Assembly (NCBI RefSeq): GCF_031082345.1
Contig: NZ_JAVHLH010000027.1
Coordinates: 10,790 to 18,200, forward strand
Reading direction: 5' to 3'
Origin: Brevundimonas sp.
GTDB taxonomy: Bacteria; Pseudomonadota; Alphaproteobacteria; Caulobacterales; Caulobacteraceae
DNA: 7,411 nt
Part shown: positions 1 through 5,366 of the stretch, piece after piece
How the letters are laid out: the number at the start of each line of letters is the position of its first letter
How positions within the stretch are numbered: the first letter of the stretch is position 1
Position numbers and translations under genes: made by a program
The notes under the pieces: generated by a model
What the model was told of the DNA's origin: nothing
The model's input: the letters and a program-made list of their open reading frames with translations, nothing else
The model's database searches: none

Positions 1-2
1 CC

Positions 3-30
3 TTGACGCGGCACGTCACATCCATACAAA
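3..30 (+). promoter_or_regulatory. candidate housekeeping promoter of ychF
   Basis: A -35 element TTGACGC at 3-9 matches the Caulobacter housekeeping consensus TTGACGS exactly. After a 13-nt spacer, CATACAAA at 23-30 keeps the TANAW core of the GCTANAWC -10 element. Transcription would start near 36-37, just upstream of the ribosome binding site at 48-53. The consensus is known for Caulobacter; its use here is inferred. Confidence 0.5.
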
Positions 31-63
31 GCCGCAAGGATCGTTTCGAAGGACACCAATCCC

Positions 64-1161
64 ATGGGTTTCAAATGCGGCATCGTCGGCCTGCCCAATG
101 TCGGCAAGTCCACCCTGTTCAACGCCCTCACCAAGACGGCGGCGGCCCAGGCGGCCAACTATCCGTTCTGCACCATCGAGCCGAACACCGGCGACGTGGC
201 GGTGCCCGAGCCGCGCCTGCCGGTGCTGGCTGCGATTGCGGGATCGAAAGAGATCATTCCGTCGCGCATCACCTTCGTCGATATCGCCGGCCTGGTGCGC
301 GGCGCCTCGAAGGGCGAGGGCCTGGGCAATCAGTTTCTGGCCAACATCCGCGACTGCGACGCCGTGGCCTTCGTGGCTCGATGCTTCGTCGACGACGACA
401 TCACCCACGTCGAGAACCGCATCGACCCGATCTCGGACCTCGAGATCATCGAGACCGAGCTGATGCTGGCCGATCTCGAGAGTCTCGAGAAGCGGGTCGT
501 CAATGTGGAGAAGAAGGCTAAGGGCGGCGACAAGGAGGCGCAGCAGACGCTGCGCCTGATCAATATGGCGCTGACCCCGCTCCGCGCCGGCAAGCCCGCC
601 CGCGTGGTCCAGGTCGACAAGGAGGACGAGAAGGCGTGGCACATGCTGCAGCTGCTGACCTCCCTGCCCGCCCTCTACGTCGCCAATGTCGACGAAGGCT
701 CGGCCGACAAGGGCAATGACCTGTCCGACCTGGTGGCGAAACGCGCCGCCGCCGACAACGCCAAGGCCGTGGTCATCTCGGCGAAGATCGACTCGGAGCT
801 GGCCGTGCTCGATCCGGATGAGCAGGCGGAATTCCTTGAAAGCATGGGACTTGAGGAGCCGGGCCTGAACCGCCTGATCCGCGAGGCCTACGCCCTGCTC
901 GGACTGCAGACCTATTTCACGGTCGGCCCCAAGGAGGCGCGCGCCTGGACGATTCCGGTCGGCGCGACCGCGCCGCAGGCGGCCGGGGTGATCCACACCG
1001 ATTTCGAAAAGGGCTTCATCCGCGCCGAAACCATCGCCTTTCCCGACTTCGTGGCCCTGAAGGGCGAGCAGGCGGCGAAGGAAGCCGGGAAGATGCGGGC
1101 CGAAGGCAAGAGCTATGTCGTCAAGGACGGCGACGTGATGCACTTCCTGTTCAGCGGCTGA
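64..1161 (+). CDS. ychF: redox-regulated ATPase YchF (Obg family, OLA1 homologue)
   Basis: This is a cytoplasmic, ribosome-binding P-loop NTPase of the Obg/HflX group. Unlike its GTPase relatives, the family prefers ATP and is linked to translation and oxidative-stress responses. The 365 residues match the usual family length of about 363. Visible motifs are the P-loop GLPNVGKS (residues 9-16), the switch II motif DIAG (73-76) followed by the glycine-rich LVRGASKGEGLG, and NVDE at 208-211 in place of NKxD. The NxxE form is the known basis for ATP preference. SAK at 239-241 fits the G5 position. A helical insert lies around 130-200, and the C-terminal TGS domain runs from about 281 to 364. The ATG at 64 is chosen because GAAGGA at 48-53 lies 10 nt upstream and the P-loop begins right after the start. 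The gene is complete and is convergent with the lipoprotein gene downstream. Confidence 0.97.
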   Translation: MGFKCGIVGLPNVGKSTLFNALTKTAAAQAANYPFCTIEPNTGDVAVPEPRLPVLAAIAGSKEIIPSRITFVDIAGLVRGASKGEGLGNQFLANIRDCDAVAFVARCFVDDDITHVENRIDPISDLEIIETELMLADLESLEKRVVNVEKKAKGGDKEAQQTLRLINMALTPLRAGKPARVVQVDKEDEKAWHMLQLLTSLPALYVANVDEGSADKGNDLSDLVAKRAAADNAKAVVISAKIDSELAVLDPDEQAEFLESMGLEEPGLNRLIREAYALLGLQTYFTVGPKEARAWTIPVGATAPQAAGVIHTDFEKGFIRAETIAFPDFVALKGEQAAKEAGKMRAEGKSYVVKDGDVMHFLFSG

Positions 1162-1164
1162 CGC

Positions 1165-1644
1165 CTATCCGGCGGACGTGTCCTCCAGCGTCGTGCATTT
1201 GGTCAGGGTGACGAGGGCGTTGTCGCGGTTCAGCCATGTCAGGCGCAACGTCTGGCCGGAGACCGCCATTCGCACCCGCTCGTTCGCGACCGCACCTTCG
1301 GCAGTGCAGGTCAGGGCCGCTTCGTAGCCGTCCGAAACCTGCGCGATATTGGTGATGGCGCAGCTGTTCTCATAGCCTTCAAAGCGGGTCGTCGTGATCT
1401 CGATCGGCCGTTCGGGACCGGTGGTGTTCGGGCACCAGGACACATCGGCGGCCCAGCGGCCCACGAAGCTGCGGGGTCCGGCTCCGGGCAGGATCGAGCC
1501 CGCGCCGGGCGGCGGCGCGCCCGGAGGAGCAGCCGCCTCCGGCGTATCGATCGGTTCGGCGGGTTCAGTGGGGGGGTTGGGCTCGCCCGGGCCGCAAGCG
1601 GCGAGAGCGAAAACGGCCAGGAGGCTGACGCTGGTTCGGATCAT
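1165..1644 (-). CDS. small proline-rich lipoprotein with four conserved-looking cysteines, function unknown
   Basis: A 159-residue protein I cannot assign to a named family. It begins with a short basic segment and a hydrophobic stretch ending in the lipobox LAAC, so Cys17 should be lipidated by Lgt after signal peptidase II cleavage, anchoring the protein in the envelope. Residues 20-57 form a Pro/Ala/Glu/Gly-rich linker. A compact C-terminal domain of about 100 residues begins with a FVGRWAADVSWC segment. It contains Cys71, Cys95, Cys113 and Cys150, which could form two disulphides in the periplasm, and its alternating pattern suggests a beta-rich fold. The frame stays open upstream to 2022, but the ATG at 1644 is chosen because it places the signal peptide and lipobox exactly at the N-terminus. 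No clear Shine-Dalgarno is visible. It is divergent from the 87-residue gene, and its stop lies 3 bp from that of ychF. Confidence 0.8.
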   Translation of the reverse strand: MIRTSVSLLAVFALAACGPGEPNPPTEPAEPIDTPEAAAPPGAPPPGAGSILPGAGPRSFVGRWAADVSWCPNTTGPERPIEITTTRFEGYENSCAITNIAQVSDGYEAALTCTAEGAVANERVRMAVSGQTLRLTWLNRDNALVTLTKCTTLEDTSAG

Positions 1645-1662
1645 GGAACGAAAACGCGGACA

Positions 1663-1677
1663 GGAGCCATGGGCTCC
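1663..1677. repeat. perfect inverted repeat in the lipoprotein leader
   Basis: GGAGCC and GGCTCC flank a 3-nt ATG core. The 6-bp arms are perfect. The repeat lies 18 bp upstream of the lipoprotein start and between the two divergent genes. It could be an operator for a dimeric regulator or a small leader hairpin; nothing here decides between them, and 6-bp arms can arise by chance in GC-rich DNA. Confidence 0.35.
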
Positions 1678-1725
1678 CACCTTCGCCTCGATCACGAATT
1701 CGCGGCCACGCTTGCATCCCCTGCC

Positions 1726-1754
1726 AGTATTTGCGACCCGTTCTTCTGTGTCGA
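1726..1754 (-). promoter_or_regulatory. candidate promoter of the lipoprotein gene
   Basis: Reading the minus strand, TCGACA (complement of 1749-1754) resembles TTGACA at five of six positions. It is followed after 17 nt by AATACT (complement of 1726-1731), which matches TATAAT at four of six. Transcription would start near 1719 and give a leader of about 75 nt containing the inverted repeat at 1663-1677. This is a pattern match only. Confidence 0.3.
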
Positions 1755-1773
1755 GAACAAGGGGGTGTCCCGG

Positions 1774-2037
1774 ATGACTCAGAACACCAATCCATGGGCG
1801 GCGCAGATCGACCCGCTGGCGCAGGACGTCGCCGCGGTGCTCAAGCGCATGGGTGGATCCGCTCACCAGAAAGACGTCGTCCAGTGCGTCGCGGCGATGA
1901 AGCGGCAGCGCGGGGAGATGGTCGCGCAGGATCTGACCAACCGGATTGTCGAAGTGTTCGAGCGATACCGCGACCTGTTCTTTCGCCCATTCGGCGAAGG
2001 GTCGATGCGGTGGGCCCTGCAACCCGGCGTAGCCTGA
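1774..2037 (+). CDS. 87-residue conserved-looking protein, possible winged helix-turn-helix
   Basis: I do not recognise a named family. The protein is small, soluble and has no signal peptide or membrane segment. Helical segments are likely at about residues 13-26 (PLAQDVAAVLKRMG), 29-45 (SAHQKDVVQCVAAMKRQ) and 50-68 (VAQDLTNRIVEVFERYRD). A short FFRPFGEGSMRWAL stretch at 69-82 looks like a beta-wing. This helix-helix-helix-wing order, with GGSAHQKDVV near the start of the second helix, resembles the winged-helix HARE-HTH/Mrr-N type of domain, but that is inference from pattern. The ATG at 1774 is preferred over the in-frame ATG at 1669 because AAGGGGG at 1759-1765 sits 8 nt before it and the extra N-terminus would be non-descript. 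It stands alone, divergent from the lipoprotein gene and followed by its own terminator, 217 bp before pgk. Confidence 0.75.
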   Translation: MTQNTNPWAAQIDPLAQDVAAVLKRMGGSAHQKDVVQCVAAMKRQRGEMVAQDLTNRIVEVFERYRDLFFRPFGEGSMRWALQPGVA

Positions 2038-2058
2038 CCTGACCCTTTGATAACGGCA

Positions 2059-2088
2059 AAGGCCCGCGACCGGATGGTCGTGGGTCTT
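2059..2088 (+). terminator. intrinsic-type terminator after the 87-residue gene
   Basis: Arms 2061-2071 (GGCCCGCGACC) and 2076-2086 (GGTCGTGGGTC) form an 11-bp stem with two G-U pairs and a GGAT loop. AA/TT at 2059-2060 and 2087-2088 extend it to 13 bp. It starts 22 nt after the stop codon at 2037 and is followed by TTGCTGTTT, a broken T-rich tail. It should isolate the 87-residue gene from pgk. Confidence 0.75.
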
Positions 2089-2254
2089 GCTGTTTCCGGC
2101 CGAACAATTTCGCCGACTGGAGTGTTCGGGGGCGCCACACCTTCATGTCGTCTGTCTGCGGGGCGTTGCCGATGACCTGCAAATGGGCGACTGAACCTCC
2201 TCGATGGAGACGCTCCCATCGTCTGTCTTCCCAACGCCCCGGACCAGAGCCGAT
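2089..2254 (+). other. pgk upstream region without a clear promoter
   Basis: This 166-bp spacer must hold the pgk control region if the terminator at 2059-2088 is effective. I find no good match to the Caulobacter housekeeping promoter. TTGCCGA at 2166-2172 could be a -35, but no acceptable -10 follows at the right distance. Two small repeats are visible. CGATGG (2202-2207) and CCATCG (2216-2221) are inverted arms 8 nt apart. TCGTCTGTCT occurs twice in direct orientation (2148-2157 and 2219-2228). Either could be an operator, or chance. Confidence 0.4.
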
Positions 2255-3454
2255 ATGACCTTCCTCACCCTCGACGACGCCCCCTCCCTCGCCGGCAAGA
2301 CCGCGCTGGTCCGGGTGGATTTCAACGTGCCGATGGAGGGCGGGAAGGTGACGGAGGACACCCGGCTGCGCGTGGCCATCCCGACCATCGAGAAGCTGCG
2401 CGACGCGGGCGCCAAGGTGGCGCTGCTGGCGCATTTCGACCGGCCAAAAGGACAGCGCGTGCCGTCGATGAGTCTGCGGCCCGTGGTCGATGATCTGGAG
2501 CGGCTGCTGGGCGCGCCGGTGCGGTTCGCGGAAGACTGCGTCGGCGACGAGGCGAAGGCGGTGATCGCCGACATCGACGCCGGCGGGGTGGTGCTGCTGG
2601 AAAACGTCCGCTTCCATCCCGGCGAGGAGAAGAACGATCCGGCCTTTGCGGCGCAGCTGGCGGAACTGGGCGATGTCTACGTCAACGACGCTTTCTCGGC
2701 CGCGCACCGGGCCCACGCCTCGACGGAGGGCCTGGCGCGGCGTCTGCCCGCCTATGCCGGGGAATCGATGCGGCGTGAGTTGGACGCGCTGGACGCCGCT
2801 CTGGGCAAGCCCCAAAAGCCGGTGCTGGGCATCGTCGGCGGAGCCAAGGTCTCGACCAAGCTGGACCTGCTGAAGAACCTCGTCGGCAAGCTGGACCGCC
2901 TCGCTATCGGCGGCGGCATGGCCAATACCTTCCTGTTCGCCCAGGGGATCGATATCGGCGGCTCGCTGGCCGAAAAGGACATGGCCGACACGGCGCGCGA
3001 TATCCTCGCCGAGGCCGAGGCCAAGGGTTGCGAGATCCTGCTGCCGATCGACGTGGTGGTGGCGACCGAGGTCAAGCCCGGCGCGGAGACCCGGACCGTG
3101 CTGGCGCGCGAGGAGATCGGCGACGACGAGAAGATCCTCGATGCGGGCCCGCTGACCGTCGAAAAGCTCGTCAAGGCCATGGCTCTGTCGCGGACCCTTA
3201 TCTGGAACGGGCCGCTCGGCGTGTTCGAGGTTCCGCCGTTCGATGCGGCGACGGTGAAGGCGGCGGAGGCCGCGGCCCAGCTGGTGAAGTCGGGCGCGCT
3301 GGTCGCCGTCGCGGGCGGCGGCGACACGGTTGCAGCTCTCCACCACGCTGGCGTGGCCGACGACATGACCTTCGTCTCCACCGCCGGCGGCGCCTTTCTT
3401 GAATGGATGGAAGGCAAGCCGTTGCCGGGGGTGGAAGCCCTTACAGCGGCCTGA
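2255..3454 (+). CDS. pgk: phosphoglycerate kinase
   Basis: This cytoplasmic enzyme interconverts 1,3-bisphosphoglycerate + ADP and 3-phosphoglycerate + ATP in glycolysis and gluconeogenesis. The 399 residues match the normal bacterial length. The N-terminal, substrate-binding domain shows RVDFNVP (20-26), HFDRPKG (60-66), LLENVRF (114-120) and [13 protein letters not shown] (144-156). These supply the expected 3-phosphoglycerate contacts Arg20, His60, Arg63, Arg119 and Arg152. The C-terminal nucleotide domain shows GGAKVSTK (195-202, with the catalytic-type Lys198), WNGPLGVFE (317-325), GGGDT (354-358) and STAGGAFLE (375-383). The ATG at 2255 is preferred over the in-frame ATG at 2204: it gives the usual MTFxTLDD-type N-terminus, and the earlier ATG has no ribosome binding site. 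Even at 2255 the site is weak (only GGA at 2241-2243). It lies 80 nt upstream of the aldolase gene. No gap gene is adjacent, although gap-pgk pairing is common in bacteria. Confidence 0.97.
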   Translation: MTFLTLDDAPSLAGKTALVRVDFNVPMEGGKVTEDTRLRVAIPTIEKLRDAGAKVALLAHFDRPKGQRVPSMSLRPVVDDLERLLGAPVRFAEDCVGDEAKAVIADIDAGGVVLLENVRFHPGEEKNDPAFAAQLAELGDVYVNDAFSAAHRAHASTEGLARRLPAYAGESMRRELDALDAALGKPQKPVLGIVGGAKVSTKLDLLKNLVGKLDRLAIGGGMANTFLFAQGIDIGGSLAEKDMADTARDILAEAEAKGCEILLPIDVVVATEVKPGAETRTVLAREEIGDDEKILDAGPLTVEKLVKAMALSRTLIWNGPLGVFEVPPFDAATVKAAEAAAQLVKSGALVAVAGGGDTVAALHHAGVADDMTFVSTAGGAFLEWMEGKPLPGVEALTAA

Positions 3455-3473
3455 GAAGCGCTTGTAACAATGC

Positions 3474-3502
3474 GTGACTTCCGGCTCCGGCGGAGCTAGA
3501 TG
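3474..3502 (+). promoter_or_regulatory. candidate promoter of the aldolase gene
   Basis: GCTAGATG at 3495-3502 matches the Caulobacter -10 consensus GCTANAWC at seven of eight positions. A weaker -35, GTGACTT at 3474-3480 (shared TGAC core), lies 14 nt upstream. Transcription would start near 3508, leaving a leader of about 27 nt that contains the ribosome binding site. A 5-bp inverted repeat, GCTCC (3484-3488) / GGAGC (3492-3496), overlaps the spacer and -10. The aldolase could therefore be transcribed both by read-through from pgk and from its own start. Confidence 0.4.
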
Positions 3503-3534
3503 ACCCGCAAACGACAACACCCAAGGAGGACTCG

Positions 3535-4560
3535 ATGGATCTGGCGGCGCTCAACGCGGTGGCTGAGGCGATGGTCACGCCCGGCAAGGGCATTCTGGCG
3601 GCCGACGAGTCCACCGGGACCATCAAGAAGCGCTTCGACGCCATCGGGGTCGAGAACACCGAAGAAAACCGCCGCGACTATCGCGAATGCCTGTTCCGCT
3701 CGGAACAGACGATGCGCGAGCACATCTCGGGCGTGATCCTGTTCGAGGAGACTCTGTACCAGGACGCCAAGGACGGCACGCCGCTGGTCGACATTATCAA
3801 GGCCGCGGGCTCGATCCCCGGCATCAAGGTCGACAAGGGCGCGACCAAGATGGCCGGCTTCCCGGGTGAGACCGTCACCAAGGGCCTCGACGGCCTGTCG
3901 AAGCGCGTGCGCGCCCACTACGAGCGCGGCGCCCGGTTCGCCAAATGGCGCGGCGTCATCGACATCGCCGACGGCGTCCCGACCTGGGGCGCGGTCAAGT
4001 CCAACGCCCACGCCCTCGCCCGCTACGCCCGCATCTGCCAGCAGGAGCAGGTGGTGCCGATCGTCGAGCCGGAAGTGCTGATGGACGGATCGCACGACAT
4101 CGCCCGCTGCGACGAGGTCACCCGCTGGGTGCTGCAGACCGTGTTCCAGGAGCTGTACGAACAGCGGGTGGCGCTGGAGGGCATCATCCTGAAGCCGAAC
4201 ATGGTCATCTCGGGCAAGGGCAGCGTGCGTCAGGCGTCGGTCGAAGAGGTCGCGGAACGCACCATCGCTGCGCTGAAGGCCACCGTGCCGTCCGCCGTGC
4301 CGGGCATCGCCTATCTGTCGGGCGGCCAGACCGACGAACAGGCCACCGCCCACCTCGACGCCATGAACCGCATCGGCGGCTTCCCCTGGAAGATGACCTT
4401 CTCGTATGGCCGTGCGCTTCAGGCCGCGCCGCAGCGGGCCTGGTCGGGCAAGGCCGAGAACGCCGTGGCCTGCCAGTCCGCCTTCCACCACCGCGCCCGC
4501 ATGAACGGCCTGGCCTCGCTGGGCCAGTGGGAGAAGAAGCTCGAGAAGAAGGCCGCGTAA
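3535..4560 (+). CDS. fructose-bisphosphate aldolase, class I
   Basis: This cytoplasmic enzyme reversibly cleaves fructose 1,6-bisphosphate into dihydroxyacetone phosphate and glyceraldehyde 3-phosphate through a Schiff base on lysine, without a metal. The 341 residues fit the short, animal-like class I family. Active-site residues are in their family positions: Asp24 (in LAADEST), Lys98 (GIKVDKG), Lys137 (FAKWR), Glu178 and Glu180 (PIVEPE), the Schiff-base Lys220 (IILKPNM), Ser262 (LSGGQ) and Arg293 (SYGRALQ). The C-terminus is rich in lysine (KKLEKKAA) and lacks the final tyrosine of vertebrate enzymes. The ATG at 3535 has a strong ribosome binding site, AAGGAGG at 3523-3529, 5 nt upstream. 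It lies directly after pgk, consistent with a small central-carbon cluster. In bacteria using the Entner-Doudoroff path the main flux is probably gluconeogenic; that role is inferred. The symbols fda, fbaB and fbaA are all used for such genes, so I leave it blank. Confidence 0.96.
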   Translation: MDLAALNAVAEAMVTPGKGILAADESTGTIKKRFDAIGVENTEENRRDYRECLFRSEQTMREHISGVILFEETLYQDAKDGTPLVDIIKAAGSIPGIKVDKGATKMAGFPGETVTKGLDGLSKRVRAHYERGARFAKWRGVIDIADGVPTWGAVKSNAHALARYARICQQEQVVPIVEPEVLMDGSHDIARCDEVTRWVLQTVFQELYEQRVALEGIILKPNMVISGKGSVRQASVEEVAERTIAALKATVPSAVPGIAYLSGGQTDEQATAHLDAMNRIGGFPWKMTFSYGRALQAAPQRAWSGKAENAVACQSAFHHRARMNGLASLGQWEKKLEKKAA

Positions 4561-4567
4561 GGTCTGA

Positions 4568-4592
4568 CGGCCGGCGCGCCAGGCGCCGGCCG
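4568..4592. terminator. strong GC hairpin between convergent aldolase and DUF2799 genes
   Basis: GGCCGGCGC (4569-4577) and GCGCCGGCC (4583-4591) are perfect arms with a 5-nt loop. C4568/G4592 add a tenth pair. The hairpin begins 8 nt after the aldolase stop and ends 5 nt before the stop of the opposing gene, so it can serve both transcripts. There is no T tract on either side, so it may act as a weak terminator, work with Rho, or mainly protect mRNA 3' ends. Confidence 0.65.
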
Positions 4593-4597
4593 GTCCC

Positions 4598-5236
4598 TCA
4601 CCAGCTCCCGTACTGATCCCGGAAGCGCCAGCGGACGTCGCGGACGTCGCGCTCGGCGTCGTCGACCTCGTCCTGGGCGCGTCGCCAGTCGCGTTCGGTG
4701 TCGGCGCGTTCCCGGCGGATCTCCTGAATACGGTTGCGAATCCGCTCGCGCTGTTCGTCGGTCAGGCCGTCGGCGCGCGCCTCCGCTTGTTTGGCGATGA
4801 TCTTCTCGTCCAGCTCCTCGAGCCTCGCGCCGAGGCTGTCGACCCGGCTGCGGGCGCTCGACAGCGCCTGTTCGACCGCGCGCACGACCTGGCCGTCCCG
4901 ATAGCCGTAGGTGAAATCCGCCTCCAGATCCGACGGGCAGACACCGGCGTAGCCAGAACCGGACCGCCCGACCTCGAAGCCCTTGTACGGCGTGCAGTAC
5001 TGCAGCAGGCCCTGGCGACGACCGGCGGCGTAGGCGGCGGCGTCCGGTGTTACGCCGTGCTCGGCGCAGGCCTCGGCATGGTCATCGAGGCGACTCATCG
5101 TCAGGCCCTGCTGGCCGTCGACGTAGCCCTGGCCGGACCAGTCCCCCGCCATGCACTGCTCGGCGCTCATGGTCGCGCAACTGCCGAGCGCCAGCGCGGC
5201 CCCGCCGGCCGCGGCCGCGATGATCAGAAGTCTCAT
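4598..5236 (-). CDS. DUF2799-type lipoprotein with C-terminal coiled coil
   Basis: A 212-residue predicted envelope lipoprotein. MRLLI and an Ala/Gly-rich hydrophobic segment lead to the lipobox LGSC, so Cys20 should be lipidated. Residues 24-101 have the look of the DUF2799 family as I recall it: a MSAEQCMAGDWSGQGYVDG opening, a DDHAEAC segment, a GRRQGLLQYC segment and a GYAGVCP segment. Cys28, Cys57, Cys81 and Cys100 may pair as disulphides in the periplasm. From about residue 117 to 205 the protein is almost all charged heptad-like helix (long Glu/Arg/Asp runs, LGARLEELDEKI, RIRNRIQEIRRERAD), a probable coiled coil. Function is unknown. The start at 5236 has GGGGAGG (complement of 5245-5251) 8 nt upstream. 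Codons for RDVRDVR near the C-terminus are a tandem 9-bp repeat (about 4632-4650). It is divergent from rluD and convergent with the aldolase. Confidence 0.85.
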   Translation of the reverse strand: MRLLIIAAAAGGAALALGSCATMSAEQCMAGDWSGQGYVDGQQGLTMSRLDDHAEACAEHGVTPDAAAYAAGRRQGLLQYCTPYKGFEVGRSGSGYAGVCPSDLEADFTYGYRDGQVVRAVEQALSSARSRVDSLGARLEELDEKIIAKQAEARADGLTDEQRERIRNRIQEIRRERADTERDWRRAQDEVDDAERDVRDVRWRFRDQYGSW

Positions 5237-5268
5237 GGATTCCGCCTCCCCAGATATCGCCGTTGATC

Positions 5269-5294
5269 ATGATAGAAGCGGCAAGAACTGCCAA
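5269..5294 (-). promoter_or_regulatory. candidate promoter of the DUF2799 lipoprotein gene
   Basis: On the minus strand, TTGGCAG (complement of 5288-5294) is followed after 11 nt by TCTATCAT (complement of 5269-5276), which keeps the CTA core of the Caulobacter -10 element. The predicted start is about 25-30 nt before the coding start. Two palindromes overlap it: CCAAGCTTGG at 5291-5300 and ATCATGAT at 5266-5273, either of which could bind a regulator. Confidence 0.33.
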
Positions 5295-5303
5295 GCTTGG
5301 ACC

Positions 5304-5334
5304 TTGCCGAGGCTTGGGCGGGACGTGCTAGATC
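5304..5334 (+). promoter_or_regulatory. candidate promoter of rluD with perfect -10 element
   Basis: GCTAGATC at 5327-5334 matches the Caulobacter housekeeping -10 consensus GCTANAWC at every position. TTGCCGA at 5304-5310 is the best -35, but the spacer of 16 nt is longer than the usual 10-14. Transcription would begin near 5340. This lies downstream of all in-frame ATG codons of the long open frame and so supports the GTG start at 5367. Confidence 0.5.
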
Positions 5335-5353
5335 GGGGACCGCCCAGCCCGGC

Positions 5354-5360
5354 GGCGGAG
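5354..5360 (+). promoter_or_regulatory. ribosome binding site that sets the rluD start
   Basis: GGCGGAG lies 6 nt before the in-frame GTG at 5367. It is the only acceptable Shine-Dalgarno downstream of the candidate promoter, so it argues for GTG initiation over the upstream ATGs at 5151, 5169 and 5220. Confidence 0.5.
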
Positions 5361-5366
5361 CGCCCG

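Noticed and set aside
16..1143. Long open frame antisense to ychF (375 codons)
   Set aside because: It lies wholly opposite a clear ychF, has His/Arg/Gly-rich composition typical of antisense frames in GC-rich DNA, and shows no recognisable domain.
1669..1773. In-frame upstream ATG extending the 87-residue protein by 35 residues
   Set aside because: A good ribosome binding site (1759-1765) serves the internal ATG, and the extension would overlap the divergent control region.
2204..2254. In-frame upstream ATG extending pgk by 17 residues
   Set aside because: No ribosome binding site, and the extra residues do not resemble Pgk N-termini.
1841..3520. 559-codon open frame antisense to pgk and the 87-residue gene
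   Set aside because: It crosses two real genes and a terminator, with low-complexity His/Arg/Gly composition; it is a by-product of GC-rich codon use.
3496..4491. 331-codon open frame antisense to the aldolase gene
   Set aside because: Opposite a complete, motif-rich aldolase; no ribosome binding site or domain seen.
4632..4650. Tandem GCGGACGTC repeat as a possible mobile or regulatory repeat
   Set aside because: It is two copies only and is explained by the RDVRDVR codons within the coiled coil.
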